Assembly (NCBI RefSeq): GCF_000422825.1
Contig: NZ_KE383928.1
Coordinates: 756,930-820,929 of the forward strand
Length of the DNA stretch: 64,000 bases
From: Nocardioides insulae DSM 17944
Lineage (GTDB): Bacteria; Actinomycetota; Actinomycetes; Propionibacteriales; Nocardioidaceae
Direction of reading: 5' to 3'
Positions 37,126 through 45,056 of this stretch are shown here, piece by piece. How positions within the stretch are numbered: position 1 is the first letter of the stretch; the number at the start of each line of letters is the position of its first letter. Below the pieces are notes generated by a model. It made no database searches and was not told the origin of the DNA. It saw nothing but the letters and a program-made list of their open reading frames with translations. The translations under genes were made by a program, and so were the position numbers.

Positions 37126-37806
37126 GTGGTCGCGCGAGGCGGCGAGAGGGCGCGCGCCACCGTGCGTCGGCTCCAGGACGACGTACGGCGCGGGCGCTGG
37201 CCGGTCGACGGCCAGATCCCCACCGAGGCCGAGCTCGCCGCCGAGTTCGGGGTCGGCCGGAGCACGATCCGTGAGGCCGTCAGCAGGCTGGCGCACCTCG
37301 GCATGCTCGAGCCGGCGCCGGGCCGGGGCACCTTCGTGCGGTCCTTGGTCCCGCTGCGAGGGATCCTCTCCGACTTCGCGGCCGAGCACTCCTGGGCCGA
37401 CATCTTTGCGGTCCGCCGGGGGCTCGAGGCCCAGGCCGCCTACCTGGCCGCTGCGAACATCGACGAGGACGGCGCTGCGCGGCTGCGACTCGCTCATGAG
37501 GCGGATACGCCGGGGGCGGAGGGCGCCCTGTCCGGGAAGGTGCCGGGGCGGTTCCACGCGATCATCGTCGAGCTGAGCCGGAACGAGCTTCTCGCCGAGC
37601 TGCACACCGGCATGATGAGTGCCCTGCAGCGGGGGGTCGCGACGGGTCAGATCGCGCCCAGCCAAGGTGCTGAGCAGCGGCGGGCGGACCATGCCGCGGT
37701 GCTCGCGGCGATCGCTGCGGGCAGGCCGGAGGCGGCGGCGTCCCTGGCCGCGGCCCATGCCGAGGACGACTTCAGGGTCACCGGACCTGGTTCAGCGGGT
37801 TCCTGA
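37126..37806 (+). CDS. GntR family regulator (FadR-like)
   Basis: 226 residues. N-terminal winged helix (about 10-75: QIPTEAELAAEFGVGRSTIREAV, then GMLEPAPGRGTFV) followed by an all-helical FCD-type effector domain (about 85-215) of the FadR subfamily. GTG 37126 has GGAAGGGAG 5 bases upstream and is preferred; GTG 37084 would add 14 residues without a good binding site. It sits between the propeller gene and the uptake operon on the uptake strand, but 164 bases separate it from the binding-protein gene. Whether it regulates iron uptake or an unrelated pathway cannot be told. The effector is unknown. Confidence 0.82.
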   Translation: MVARGGERARATVRRLQDDVRRGRWPVDGQIPTEAELAAEFGVGRSTIREAVSRLAHLGMLEPAPGRGTFVRSLVPLRGILSDFAAEHSWADIFAVRRGLEAQAAYLAAANIDEDGAARLRLAHEADTPGAEGALSGKVPGRFHAIIVELSRNELLAELHTGMMSALQRGVATGQIAPSQGAEQRRADHAAVLAAIAAGRPEAAASLAAAHAEDDFRVTGPGSAGS

Positions 37807-37886
37807 GCCCCGCACCCGGAGGACGGGGCGGGTGTTCCATCGGTGTGAGACGGGCCACCGCCGTGCGGCAATACATCAGACCGCTG

Positions 37887-37905
37887 TTAGGATCCCCTTA
37901 CTCAA
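37887..37905. promoter_or_regulatory. weak iron box with -10-like element upstream of the uptake operon
   Basis: TTAGGATCCCCTTACTCAA matches the DtxR consensus at 13 of 19 positions and contains TAGGAT, a good actinobacterial -10 hexamer. It lies 65 bases before the binding-protein ATG. Weaker than the boxes at 23580 and 36906. Confidence 0.45.
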
Positions 37906-37970
37906 TTGGTTCGTCGCGTGTTCTCGGCACGCCGCGGCCGACCGATCGTCTGAGATGAATGTGCTGACCC

Positions 37971-38969
37971 ATGACTGCTCCCCGTCGCGCCGCCCGAACG
38001 GCGCTCGCCGTGCTCGCCCTGCTCATCCCCCCGGCCCTCGCGGCCTGCGGTGACACCTCCACCTCGGTCGCCGCGGGCGAGACCCGGACCGTGGTCGATG
38101 TGGAGGGGACCGAGATGGAGGTCCCGGTCGATCCGCAGCGGGTGGTCACGCTCAGTGAACCGACCCTCGACGGCGTCCTGGCCCTCGGAGTCACCCCGGT
38201 GGGCACGGTCAGCGGACGCGGCCAGAGCTCGGTGCCGAGTTACCTGGCCGATGAGGCCGGAGAGATCCCGCTGCTCGGCGGTGTCGCCGCGCCCAACTAC
38301 GAGAAGATCGCCAACGCCGACCCCGACCTGATCCTGGTCGACGGCACCTCGATCAACAACAACCCCGAGGCGATCGGCGTGCTGCGCAAGATCGCGCCCA
38401 CCTTCTACACCGGCTACGCCGGGGGCGACTGGCGGGCCAACTTCGAACTCGTGGCGGAGGCGCTCAACGAGAAGGAGCCGGCCACCGCCGTGCTCGCCGA
38501 GTACGACGCCAAGGTCGCCGAGGCGAAGAAGGACCTGACCTCCTACGCCGACGACACCTTCTCGGTCGTGCGTTGGCAGGGTTCCTCGGCCGCGATGATC
38601 CTCAAGGAACTGCCGGCGGGGATGGCGCTGAGCGACCTCGGCCTCCAGCGGCCCGGCCCGCAGGACAAGAGGGGGCGGGGCCACAGCGAGCCCGTCTCGC
38701 TGGAGAACATCGCGACCATCGACGCCGACTACATGTTCTTCGGCACCCTGGGGGGCTCGTCCAACGCAAACCCGGACGCCGGTGGCGCCGCCGACCTGAC
38801 CGGAGCCCAGCAGGCCCTGGCACAGGCCGAGGAGGTGCCGGGGTTCAGCACGCTGGCGGCGTACCGGACCGGTCACATCTACCCGGTGGACGGTTCGCTG
38901 TGGACCTCGACCGGCGGGCCGATCCTGATGTCGCGGATCGTGGACAACGTGACGGGGATCCTGGCGTGA
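37971..38969 (+). CDS. ferric-siderophore ABC transporter substrate-binding lipoprotein
   Basis: 332 residues. A lipoprotein signal has the lipobox LAAC at Cys26. The mature part is a FecB/FepB-type (TroA superfamily) binding protein: VPVDPQRVVTLSEPTLDGVLALGV (about 45-68), NADPDLILVDG (about 110-120), a helical backbone region (about 160-190), and TGHIYPVDGSLWTSTGGPIL near the C-terminus. It captures the ferric catecholate siderophore outside the membrane and passes it to the permeases encoded four and five genes downstream. It is the first gene of a six-gene operon in which every junction overlaps. Ligand assignment follows from the adjacent enterobactin-like operon. Confidence 0.9.
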   Translation: MTAPRRAARTALAVLALLIPPALAACGDTSTSVAAGETRTVVDVEGTEMEVPVDPQRVVTLSEPTLDGVLALGVTPVGTVSGRGQSSVPSYLADEAGEIPLLGGVAAPNYEKIANADPDLILVDGTSINNNPEAIGVLRKIAPTFYTGYAGGDWRANFELVAEALNEKEPATAVLAEYDAKVAEAKKDLTSYADDTFSVVRWQGSSAAMILKELPAGMALSDLGLQRPGPQDKRGRGHSEPVSLENIATIDADYMFFGTLGGSSNANPDAGGAADLTGAQQALAQAEEVPGFSTLAAYRTGHIYPVDGSLWTSTGGPILMSRIVDNVTGILA

Positions 38970-41278
38970 GGCGGCTCCTCGCCCTGCTCCTGGGTGCCGG
39001 GCTGACCCTGCTGCCGGCCACGGTCGCGATCGCGCCCGCCCAGGCGGCCGAACCCACCTGTGCCTCGGGTGCACAGGCCACGGTGACGATCGAGGATCCG
39101 ACGGTCAGCCTCGGCGGGACCCTGCGGATCTCGGGTCGGGGCTGGTGTCACCCCGACGGTGGCGGCAGCGTGGTCGGGGTCAAGATCGACGAGGGCGGAT
39201 TCTCCCGCACCGACGACTCGGTGCACGCGAACAAGACGATCTGGGCGATCGTCGAGGCTCGTGGCGACGGCACCTTCGAGGCCGGGATCGAGCTTCCGGA
39301 TGGCACCGCGCAGAGTTCGACCCCGGCCTTCACCGCGGGCTCCCACACCCTCCGCCTCCTCAGCGGATCGCTGAAGCCGGGGGATGCGGGCCGCACCCTG
39401 CAGTCCGGGAGCTTCGCCGTTCGCGGAGACAGCGACCCGGAGCCCCCCGCCTGGGCCGCCCAGACCCTGACCGGTGGCGGGGCCACCGCCTGGGTCGAGG
39501 ACGCCGTCGAACCCGGTGGTGCCCTCCGCATCCGGGGTTCGGGGTGGCGCAAGAGCAGCGGGTCGGGCGGGTCGACGGTGGTGGTCAAGCTCAACTCCGC
39601 GACCGGCCAGTTCACTCGCTCCGGCACGGGCGTGATCGATGGTGACGCCACGATCTGGGCACGGTTCACCGCGGCGGCGGACGGGTCCTTCGACCGTAGT
39701 CTCGACCTGCCCGGCGGCCTGGGCAGGGGTGACTTCCTCACCGTGTCGCTGTTCAGCGGCAAGTTCGCCGCCGGCGACGTCCAGCGCACCATCACCAGCA
39801 CCCCGCTCGCCGTCGCCGGGGATCGCGGCAGCTCGGCCGGTGGAGGGTCGGACGTCACCTGCGTCCCCACCACGGACAGCCCCAGCGTCTCGATCGAGAC
39901 TCCGACGGTCTCGCTGGGCGGGACCCTGACCATCTCGGGCGCCGGCTGGTGCAACCCCGCCGGCGGGGGCTCCAAGATCGGGGTCAAGATCGACGAGGGC
40001 ACCATCAACCACGTCGACACCTCGCTGCATGCCAACACCAGCATCTGGGCGATCGTGCAGGCCGGGCACCGGGACGGCACCTTCACCGCCCACATCACGC
40101 TGCCGGACGGGACCACCGGCACCTCGCTGCCCGCGATCGGCCGGGGAGCCCACACCCTGCGGCTGCTCTCCGGCTCGCTCGTCGCGGGCGACACCGTGCG
40201 CAGCGTCGAGTCCGGTGAGTTCGTGATCGGTTCCTACCGGCCCACTGCTGCACCGGACCCGCTCCCGGCCGGCGCCCTCACCGCGGGCAGTGCGCACGGC
40301 GTGTCCGCCACGGTCTCCGGTGCCCGGTTGACCGTCCGGGTTCCCCGCGGGGCGGCAGGCGACTGGATCTTCCTGTCCGCGATGGCTCCGGACGGATCGC
40401 CGCGTTACCCGTGGGGCGAGCAGTGGTTCCGCCTCGGTGCGGGTGGCACCTTGGTCACCGGTCTCGGCGGTACGCCGGTCCAGGGGCCGCACCGGTTGGT
40501 GCTGCAGAGCGGTGCCCAGGGGCACGTCGGCGAACTCGTCGGCTGGGCCTCGGTCACCTTCCCGGGCGAGGCGAGTTCGCCGGACGGGACCGGCCCGGAC
40601 GGCGGCTCCGACCCGAACGGTTCCGACCACGATGAGGGTTCCGACCCCAAGGGCGGCGGCGACGACGACGGCTCCGGTGACGAGGACGAGCAGGCGGCCC
40701 CCTCGCCAGGGGGCACGCTCACCCCCGACGCGGACCCGGCGACCGATCCGGCCACGCCCCCCGGCCTCACCGACCCGAAGCCGCCGGTGAGGTCATACGA
40801 CGACCTCGACCCCGTCGACCGGCTCGATTCGTCGCTCGAGGGCACGGTCGTCACCGTGCTGCTCCAGCGCGAGGTCGCCAGCCTGGTGAAGAAGGCGGAG
40901 AAGCCGCCCGAGGGACCGCTGTTCGTGCACGTGTACGCCGAGAAGGAGATCCTGCCCGCCGGCTGGGTGCGCCCCGGTGCGAAGGGGAAGCCGGCGACAC
41001 GGATCACGGTCGACCTCGCGAAGCTCCCGGTCGCGCCGTACCGACTGACCCTCCAGGACGCCGAGGGTGAACTGATCGGCTGGGCCGAGGCCGACCTGAC
41101 CGGCGGCGTCACCGGGACACCGGAGACAGATGCGTCGGCGCCCGTCACGACGGAGCAGATCCGGCAGATCGCCGGCTGGTTCTCGGCCACGGACGGGTGG
41201 ATGCTCGGCCTGGCAGCTGCGCTGCTGACCGGCCTCGGGCTCGGTCTGCTGATGCGACCTCGCGGAGGTGCCCGGTGA
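38966..41278 (+). CDS. membrane-anchored surface protein with three KIDEG-type beta-sandwich modules
   Basis: 770 residues. Signal peptide to about residue 29 (APAQA). Three modules follow at about 39-155, 172-285 and 307-425. The pattern is VSLGGTL.ISG.GW, VKIDEG, IWAIV, DGTF, LPDGT, HTLRLLSGS; modules 1 and 3 are closest to each other and each carry two Cys that could pair. A second beta-rich unit occurs twice (about 438-530 and 610-715), each copy ending in RL.LQ...GELIGWA. The two copies are separated by an Asp/Gly/Ser-rich linker. A TM helix (about 746-765) anchors the C-terminus. It overlaps both neighbours by four bases inside the transporter operon. No known family recognised; likely ligand capture or relay at the surface. 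Confidence 0.8.
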   Translation: MRRLLALLLGAGLTLLPATVAIAPAQAAEPTCASGAQATVTIEDPTVSLGGTLRISGRGWCHPDGGGSVVGVKIDEGGFSRTDDSVHANKTIWAIVEARGDGTFEAGIELPDGTAQSSTPAFTAGSHTLRLLSGSLKPGDAGRTLQSGSFAVRGDSDPEPPAWAAQTLTGGGATAWVEDAVEPGGALRIRGSGWRKSSGSGGSTVVVKLNSATGQFTRSGTGVIDGDATIWARFTAAADGSFDRSLDLPGGLGRGDFLTVSLFSGKFAAGDVQRTITSTPLAVAGDRGSSAGGGSDVTCVPTTDSPSVSIETPTVSLGGTLTISGAGWCNPAGGGSKIGVKIDEGTINHVDTSLHANTSIWAIVQAGHRDGTFTAHITLPDGTTGTSLPAIGRGAHTLRLLSGSLVAGDTVRSVESGEFVIGSYRPTAAPDPLPAGALTAGSAHGVSATVSGARLTVRVPRGAAGDWIFLSAMAPDGSPRYPWGEQWFRLGAGGTLVTGLGGTPVQGPHRLVLQSGAQGHVGELVGWASVTFPGEASSPDGTGPDGGSDPNGSDHDEGSDPKGGGDDDGSGDEDEQAAPSPGGTLTPDADPATDPATPPGLTDPKPPVRSYDDLDPVDRLDSSLEGTVVTVLLQREVASLVKKAEKPPEGPLFVHVYAEKEILPAGWVRPGAKGKPATRITVDLAKLPVAPYRLTLQDAEGELIGWAEADLTGGVTGTPETDASAPVTTEQIRQIAGWFSATDGWMLGLAAALLTGLGLGLLMRPRGGAR

Positions 41279-42195
41279 GGGCCGTGCGGCGGCCCCTGCT
41301 GGCGTACGCCGCCGGACTGGCTGCCGTGCTGCTGACCATCACCGCCCTCGCCGTACCCGCCTCGGCGATCCCCGACGGCGGTGCCAGCCCGGACACTCCC
41401 GGCACCTCGGCCTCGGTCTCCGGCGGCAGCGTCGTCCCGGGCGGGACGATCGGGTTCCGGGTCTCCGGCTTCCCTGCGGGGGAGACCGTCTACATCAAGA
41501 TCGACGACGGTCTCACCTGCTCGAGCAAGTCGGTGCACGGCGCCTGCGTGGTCCACCAGCAGGCCATCCCCGGGGGCGGGACGGTGAGCGGGTCGTTCGT
41601 CCTGCCGACCGACATCAAGCCCGGCCGGCACTGGCTGCGCTTCCTGGCCAGCGAGGAGCTGACCAAGGGCGGGAAGTACGTCGGGACTCAGGGCTACACC
41701 TGTCGCGGCAACACCGACTTCACCGTGGTCGCGGGCGGCTCGGGAGGGACCAGCACCGCCGATGGTTCGGCCGACTCGGGCGACCCGGGCGACCCGGGCA
41801 ACTCGGGTACGTCGACCGACCCCGGCAGCACGGAGGAGTCCGAGTCGACCGGGAGCGACCCGAGCACCACCGACCAGCAGAGTTCACCGACCGGTGACAC
41901 CCCATCGGGCGAGGAGACCGGGGCCGACCCGGGGTCGGTCGGGGGGACGGACCCCGATTCGATCGAGGCCGGCGCCGCACTGACCGTGTCGAAGCCCTCG
42001 AAGAAGGAGCGGGCCCGGCTGGTCTCGGCCGCGGCCGAGCCGGCGGACACCGTCGTACCCGTCGCGGACGACACCGAGGGGCAGGCCGCTGCGGCGGTCG
42101 CCGCGGACCGCTTCCCCTGGATCGGCACCGCCGGACTGCTGCTGGTGGCGGGCATCGTGCTGGGCATCCTCCTCGGTCGGCGGCGTCATGGGTGA
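41275..42195 (+). CDS. membrane-anchored surface protein with one KIDDG-type module
   Basis: 306 residues. Signal peptide to about 31 (VPASA). One beta-sandwich module (about 45-150) reads VVPGGTIGFRVSGF, VYIKIDDG, GTVSGSFVLP, GRHWLRFLASEEL. It is closest to the N-terminal module of the 890-aa propeller protein. A long Ser/Thr/Asp/Gly linker (about 155-250) follows, then a C-terminal TM helix (about 280-300) ending in GRRRHG. GTG 41275 overlaps the previous stop, and the end overlaps the permease start by 8 bases. The organisation recalls corynebacterial haem receptors next to hmuTUV, but the HtaA conserved-region motif was not seen. Function unknown. Confidence 0.78.
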   Translation: MRAVRRPLLAYAAGLAAVLLTITALAVPASAIPDGGASPDTPGTSASVSGGSVVPGGTIGFRVSGFPAGETVYIKIDDGLTCSSKSVHGACVVHQQAIPGGGTVSGSFVLPTDIKPGRHWLRFLASEELTKGGKYVGTQGYTCRGNTDFTVVAGGSGGTSTADGSADSGDPGDPGNSGTSTDPGSTEESESTGSDPSTTDQQSSPTGDTPSGEETGADPGSVGGTDPDSIEAGAALTVSKPSKKERARLVSAAAEPADTVVPVADDTEGQAAAAVAADRFPWIGTAGLLLVAGIVLGILLGRRRHG

Positions 42196-43201
42196 TGGGC
42201 TGACTGCCCGCACCTCCCGCCGCTGGACCGTCCTGGTCGTCGCCGCCGTGATCATGGTGGTGGCGGTGCTGCTGAGCCTGTCGGTGGGTAGCAACCGGCT
42301 GCCGGTGACCGAGGTGTGGGACCTGCTGCTCCACCCGGACGGGTCGACCGAGTCGGCCGCGATCCACGGCCAGCGGCTCCCCCGGACCGCGGTCGCGGTC
42401 GCGGTCGGGGCCGCGCTCGGGCTGGCCGGCGCCCTGATGCAGAGCCTGACCCGCAACCCGCTGGCCGACCCCGGCATCCTGGGGATCAACGCGGGCGCCT
42501 CGCTGACGGTCGTGCTCGCGGTGGCGGTCACCGGGCTCACCGGGATCTGGTTCTACCTCTGGTTCGCCTTCGCCGGGGCCGCGGTCACCTCGGTCGGCGT
42601 CTACCTCCTGGCGGGGACCGGGCGGCACAGCGCCACCCCGGCCCGGCTGGCCCTGGCCGGCGTGGCGGTCAGCGCGGCGCTGGTCGCGATCACCCAGACC
42701 GTGATCCTGGCCGACCAGCAGGCGTTCAACGAGTTCCGGCTCTGGGTGGCAGGCTCGCTGGAAGGGCGTGGCTGGACCGAACTGAGCGCGATCACCCCGT
42801 TCCTGCTCGTCGGACTGGTGATCGCGGTCCTCATCGGCCCCGCCCTGAACGCCCTCGGGCTGGGGGATGAGACCGGCAGGGCCCTCGGCGTGCGCGTGCC
42901 CTGGACCCGCAGCCTCGCCATGGTGGCGGTCACGCTGCTGTGCGGCGCCGCGACCGCCGCGGTCGGGCCCATCGCCTTCGTCGGCCTGGCGGTGCCCATG
43001 CTCACCCGGGCCGCGGTCGGCCACGACCTGCGCTGGATGACCCCGCTCTGCCTGCTGCTCGGCGCCTCCTGGCTCCTGGTCGCGGACACCCTCGCCCGGG
43101 TGGTCACCGCCCAGGAGGTGGCCGCGGGGGTCATCGCCGCGCTGCTCGGCGGGCCGGTCTTCGTCGCCGTCGTACGTCGTCGCAAGGTGCCGGCGCTGTG
43201 A
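42188..43201 (+). CDS. FecCD-family siderophore ABC transporter permease (1)
   Basis: 337 residues with about ten TM segments of the BtuC/FecCD fold. Signatures are RLPRTAVAVAVGAALGLAGALMQ (about 60-82), TRNPLADPGILGINAGAS (about 84-101) and GLGDETGRALGV (about 224-235), the loop that contacts the ATPase. GPIAFVGLAVPMLTR (about 259-273) is also conserved. It pairs with the next gene to form the FepD/FepG-like channel for ferric siderophore import. It overlaps both neighbours. Confidence 0.94.
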   Translation: MGDGLTARTSRRWTVLVVAAVIMVVAVLLSLSVGSNRLPVTEVWDLLLHPDGSTESAAIHGQRLPRTAVAVAVGAALGLAGALMQSLTRNPLADPGILGINAGASLTVVLAVAVTGLTGIWFYLWFAFAGAAVTSVGVYLLAGTGRHSATPARLALAGVAVSAALVAITQTVILADQQAFNEFRLWVAGSLEGRGWTELSAITPFLLVGLVIAVLIGPALNALGLGDETGRALGVRVPWTRSLAMVAVTLLCGAATAAVGPIAFVGLAVPMLTRAAVGHDLRWMTPLCLLLGASWLLVADTLARVVTAQEVAAGVIAALLGGPVFVAVVRRRKVPAL

Positions 43202-44244
43202 GCGCGATCGGGCAGGGGCGACTGGTCACCTGGCGACGCGGTCACCGCTCGGTCAGGTTCTCCCGCCGATCGGCCTGGGTGGCCCTGGCCACCTGCGGGG
43301 TCGTGCTCGTCCTGGCGGTGGTGGGGCTGATGATCGGCGACTACGACGTCTCGGCCGGCCAGGTGCTGGCCGCGCTCGGCGGCGGCGGCACCGACCCGCT
43401 GGCCAGCTACTTCGTCACCGAGATCCGCCTGCCGCGGGTGGTCGCGGCGATCCTGGTCGGGATCGCCCTCGGGGTCGCCGGCAGCCTGTTCCAGATGGTC
43501 TCCGGCAACCCGCTGGGAAGTCCGGACATCCTCGGCTTCACCACCGGGGCGGCCACCGGCGCGCTGATCCAGATCATCGTCGTCGGGGGCGACACCGACG
43601 CGGTCGCACTGGGGGCGCTGGTCGGCGGCCTGCTCACCGCGGCGCTGGTGCAGGTGCTGGTGCGGCCACACGGACTCACCGGCACCCGCCTGGTGCTGGT
43701 CGGCATCGGCGTGGGCAGCACCCTGGGGGCGATCAACACCCTGCTCGTCGCGGAGGCCTCGCTGGTGGCTGCCCAGACCGCGGCCCAGTGGCTGGCCGGC
43801 TCGTTGAACACGGTGCTGTGGCCGCGCACCACGATGCTCGCCGTCGCCGTCGCCGTCCTGTCGGCGTGCGCGGTGACCATCGCTCGCGCGCTGCACCTGC
43901 TCCCGCTGGGCGACGATACCGCCCGGGCGGTCGGCGTACCGGCGCAGCGGATCCGGACGTCGGCGGTGGTGATCGCGGTCGCCATGGTGAGCGTCGCGAC
44001 CGCGGTCACCGGCCCGATCGCGTTCGTGGCCCTGGCCGCGCCGCAGGTCGCGCGCCGGCTGGCAGGCACGCCCACGCCCGGCATCGTGGGGCCCGCCCTG
44101 ACCGGCGCGTTGCTGGTGCTGGGCAGCGACCTGATCGCCCAGCGACTGCTGGCCCCGACCGAACTCGCCGTCGGTGTGGTCACCGGCGCGCTGGGAGGCA
44201 TCTATCTGATCGTGCTGCTCGCGGTCGACTGGAGGAAGAGATGA
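43198..44244 (+). CDS. FecCD-family siderophore ABC transporter permease (2)
   Basis: 348 residues with about nine or ten TM segments. Signatures are RLPRVVAAILVGIALGVAGSLFQ (about 78-100), SGNPLGSPDILGFTTGAATGA (about 102-122), LPLGDDTARAVGV (about 237-249) and GPIAFVALAAPQVARRLAG (about 272-290). A FepG-like partner of the preceding permease. GTG 43198 overlaps the previous stop; the stop overlaps the ATPase ATG. Confidence 0.94.
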   Translation: MSAIGQGRLVTWRRGHRSVRFSRRSAWVALATCGVVLVLAVVGLMIGDYDVSAGQVLAALGGGGTDPLASYFVTEIRLPRVVAAILVGIALGVAGSLFQMVSGNPLGSPDILGFTTGAATGALIQIIVVGGDTDAVALGALVGGLLTAALVQVLVRPHGLTGTRLVLVGIGVGSTLGAINTLLVAEASLVAAQTAAQWLAGSLNTVLWPRTTMLAVAVAVLSACAVTIARALHLLPLGDDTARAVGVPAQRIRTSAVVIAVAMVSVATAVTGPIAFVALAAPQVARRLAGTPTPGIVGPALTGALLVLGSDLIAQRLLAPTELAVGVVTGALGGIYLIVLLAVDWRKR

Positions 44245-45056
44245 GCATGCGGCTGAGGTCCGAGGAACTGCGCGTCGCGTACGCCGGCAGGCCGGTCCTG
44301 CACGGCCTCGACGTCGAGATCCCCGATGGCGTGATGACCGTGATCGTGGGGCCGAACGCCTGCGGCAAGTCCACCCTGTTGCGCACCCTCGCCAGGATGC
44401 TCTCGCCGGAGTCGGGTCGGGTGCTGGTCGACGGCCGCCCCACCGGCGAGTACGGCACCAAGGAGCTCGCCCGGACGCTCGGCCTCCTCCCGCAGTCGCC
44501 GACCGCCCCGGACGGGATGCGGGTGGCCGACCTGGTGGCCAAGGGCCGGTTCCCGCACCAGAGCCTGCTGCGCCAGTGGTCGCGCGCGGACGAGGCCGCC
44601 GTCCGGGCGGCGATGGCCGCGGCCAACGTCACCGACCTGGCCGAGCGTGCCGTCGACGAACTCTCCGGCGGCCAGCGCCAGCGGGTGTGGCTGGCGATGG
44701 CGCTGGCCCAGGAGACGCCGCTGCTCCTGCTGGACGAGCCGACGACGTACCTCGACATCGCCCACCAGCTCGAGGTGCTCGAGCTCGCCCGCCGGCTGGC
44801 GCGCGAGGGACGGACCGTGGTCTGTGTCCTGCACGAGCTCCACCTCGCCTTCCGCTACGCCGACCACCTGATCGTGATGGCCCAGGGCGAGATCGTGGCC
44901 TCCGGCGACCCGCGCGAGATCGTGACCGCCGAGCTGGTCGAGGAGGTCTACGACCTGCCCTGCCAGGTGGTCACGGACCCGCTGAGCGGTACGCCGATGA
45001 TCCTGCCGTTGGTCGGCACCCCCGCCGCCGGTCGACCTACCCCCGGGAGCGGGTGA
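44241..45056 (+). CDS. siderophore ABC transporter ATP-binding protein
   Basis: 271 residues, FepC/FecE-like. Walker A is GPNACGKST (about 36-44), where Ala-Cys replaces the usual Gly-Ser/Ala as in many FepC proteins. Also seen are the Q-loop in LLPQSPTAPDG (about 84), signature LSGGQRQRVWLAMALAQ (about 138-154), Walker B LLLLDEPTTYLD (about 159-170) and the switch His in LHELHLAF. It powers import of the ferric siderophore. ATG 44241 has GGAGGAAGAG upstream. Its last 20 bases overlap the end of a convergent gene. Confidence 0.95.
   Translation: MSMRLRSEELRVAYAGRPVLHGLDVEIPDGVMTVIVGPNACGKSTLLRTLARMLSPESGRVLVDGRPTGEYGTKELARTLGLLPQSPTAPDGMRVADLVAKGRFPHQSLLRQWSRADEAAVRAAMAAANVTDLAERAVDELSGGQRQRVWLAMALAQETPLLLLDEPTTYLDIAHQLEVLELARRLAREGRTVVCVLHELHLAFRYADHLIVMAQGEIVASGDPREIVTAELVEEVYDLPCQVVTDPLSGTPMILPLVGTPAAGRPTPGSG

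Noticed and set aside
38966-42195. Assignment of the two surface proteins to the HtaA haem-receptor family
   Set aside because: Gene order is suggestive, but the HtaA conserved-region motif could not be found in any of the modules, so only the organisational parallel is kept.
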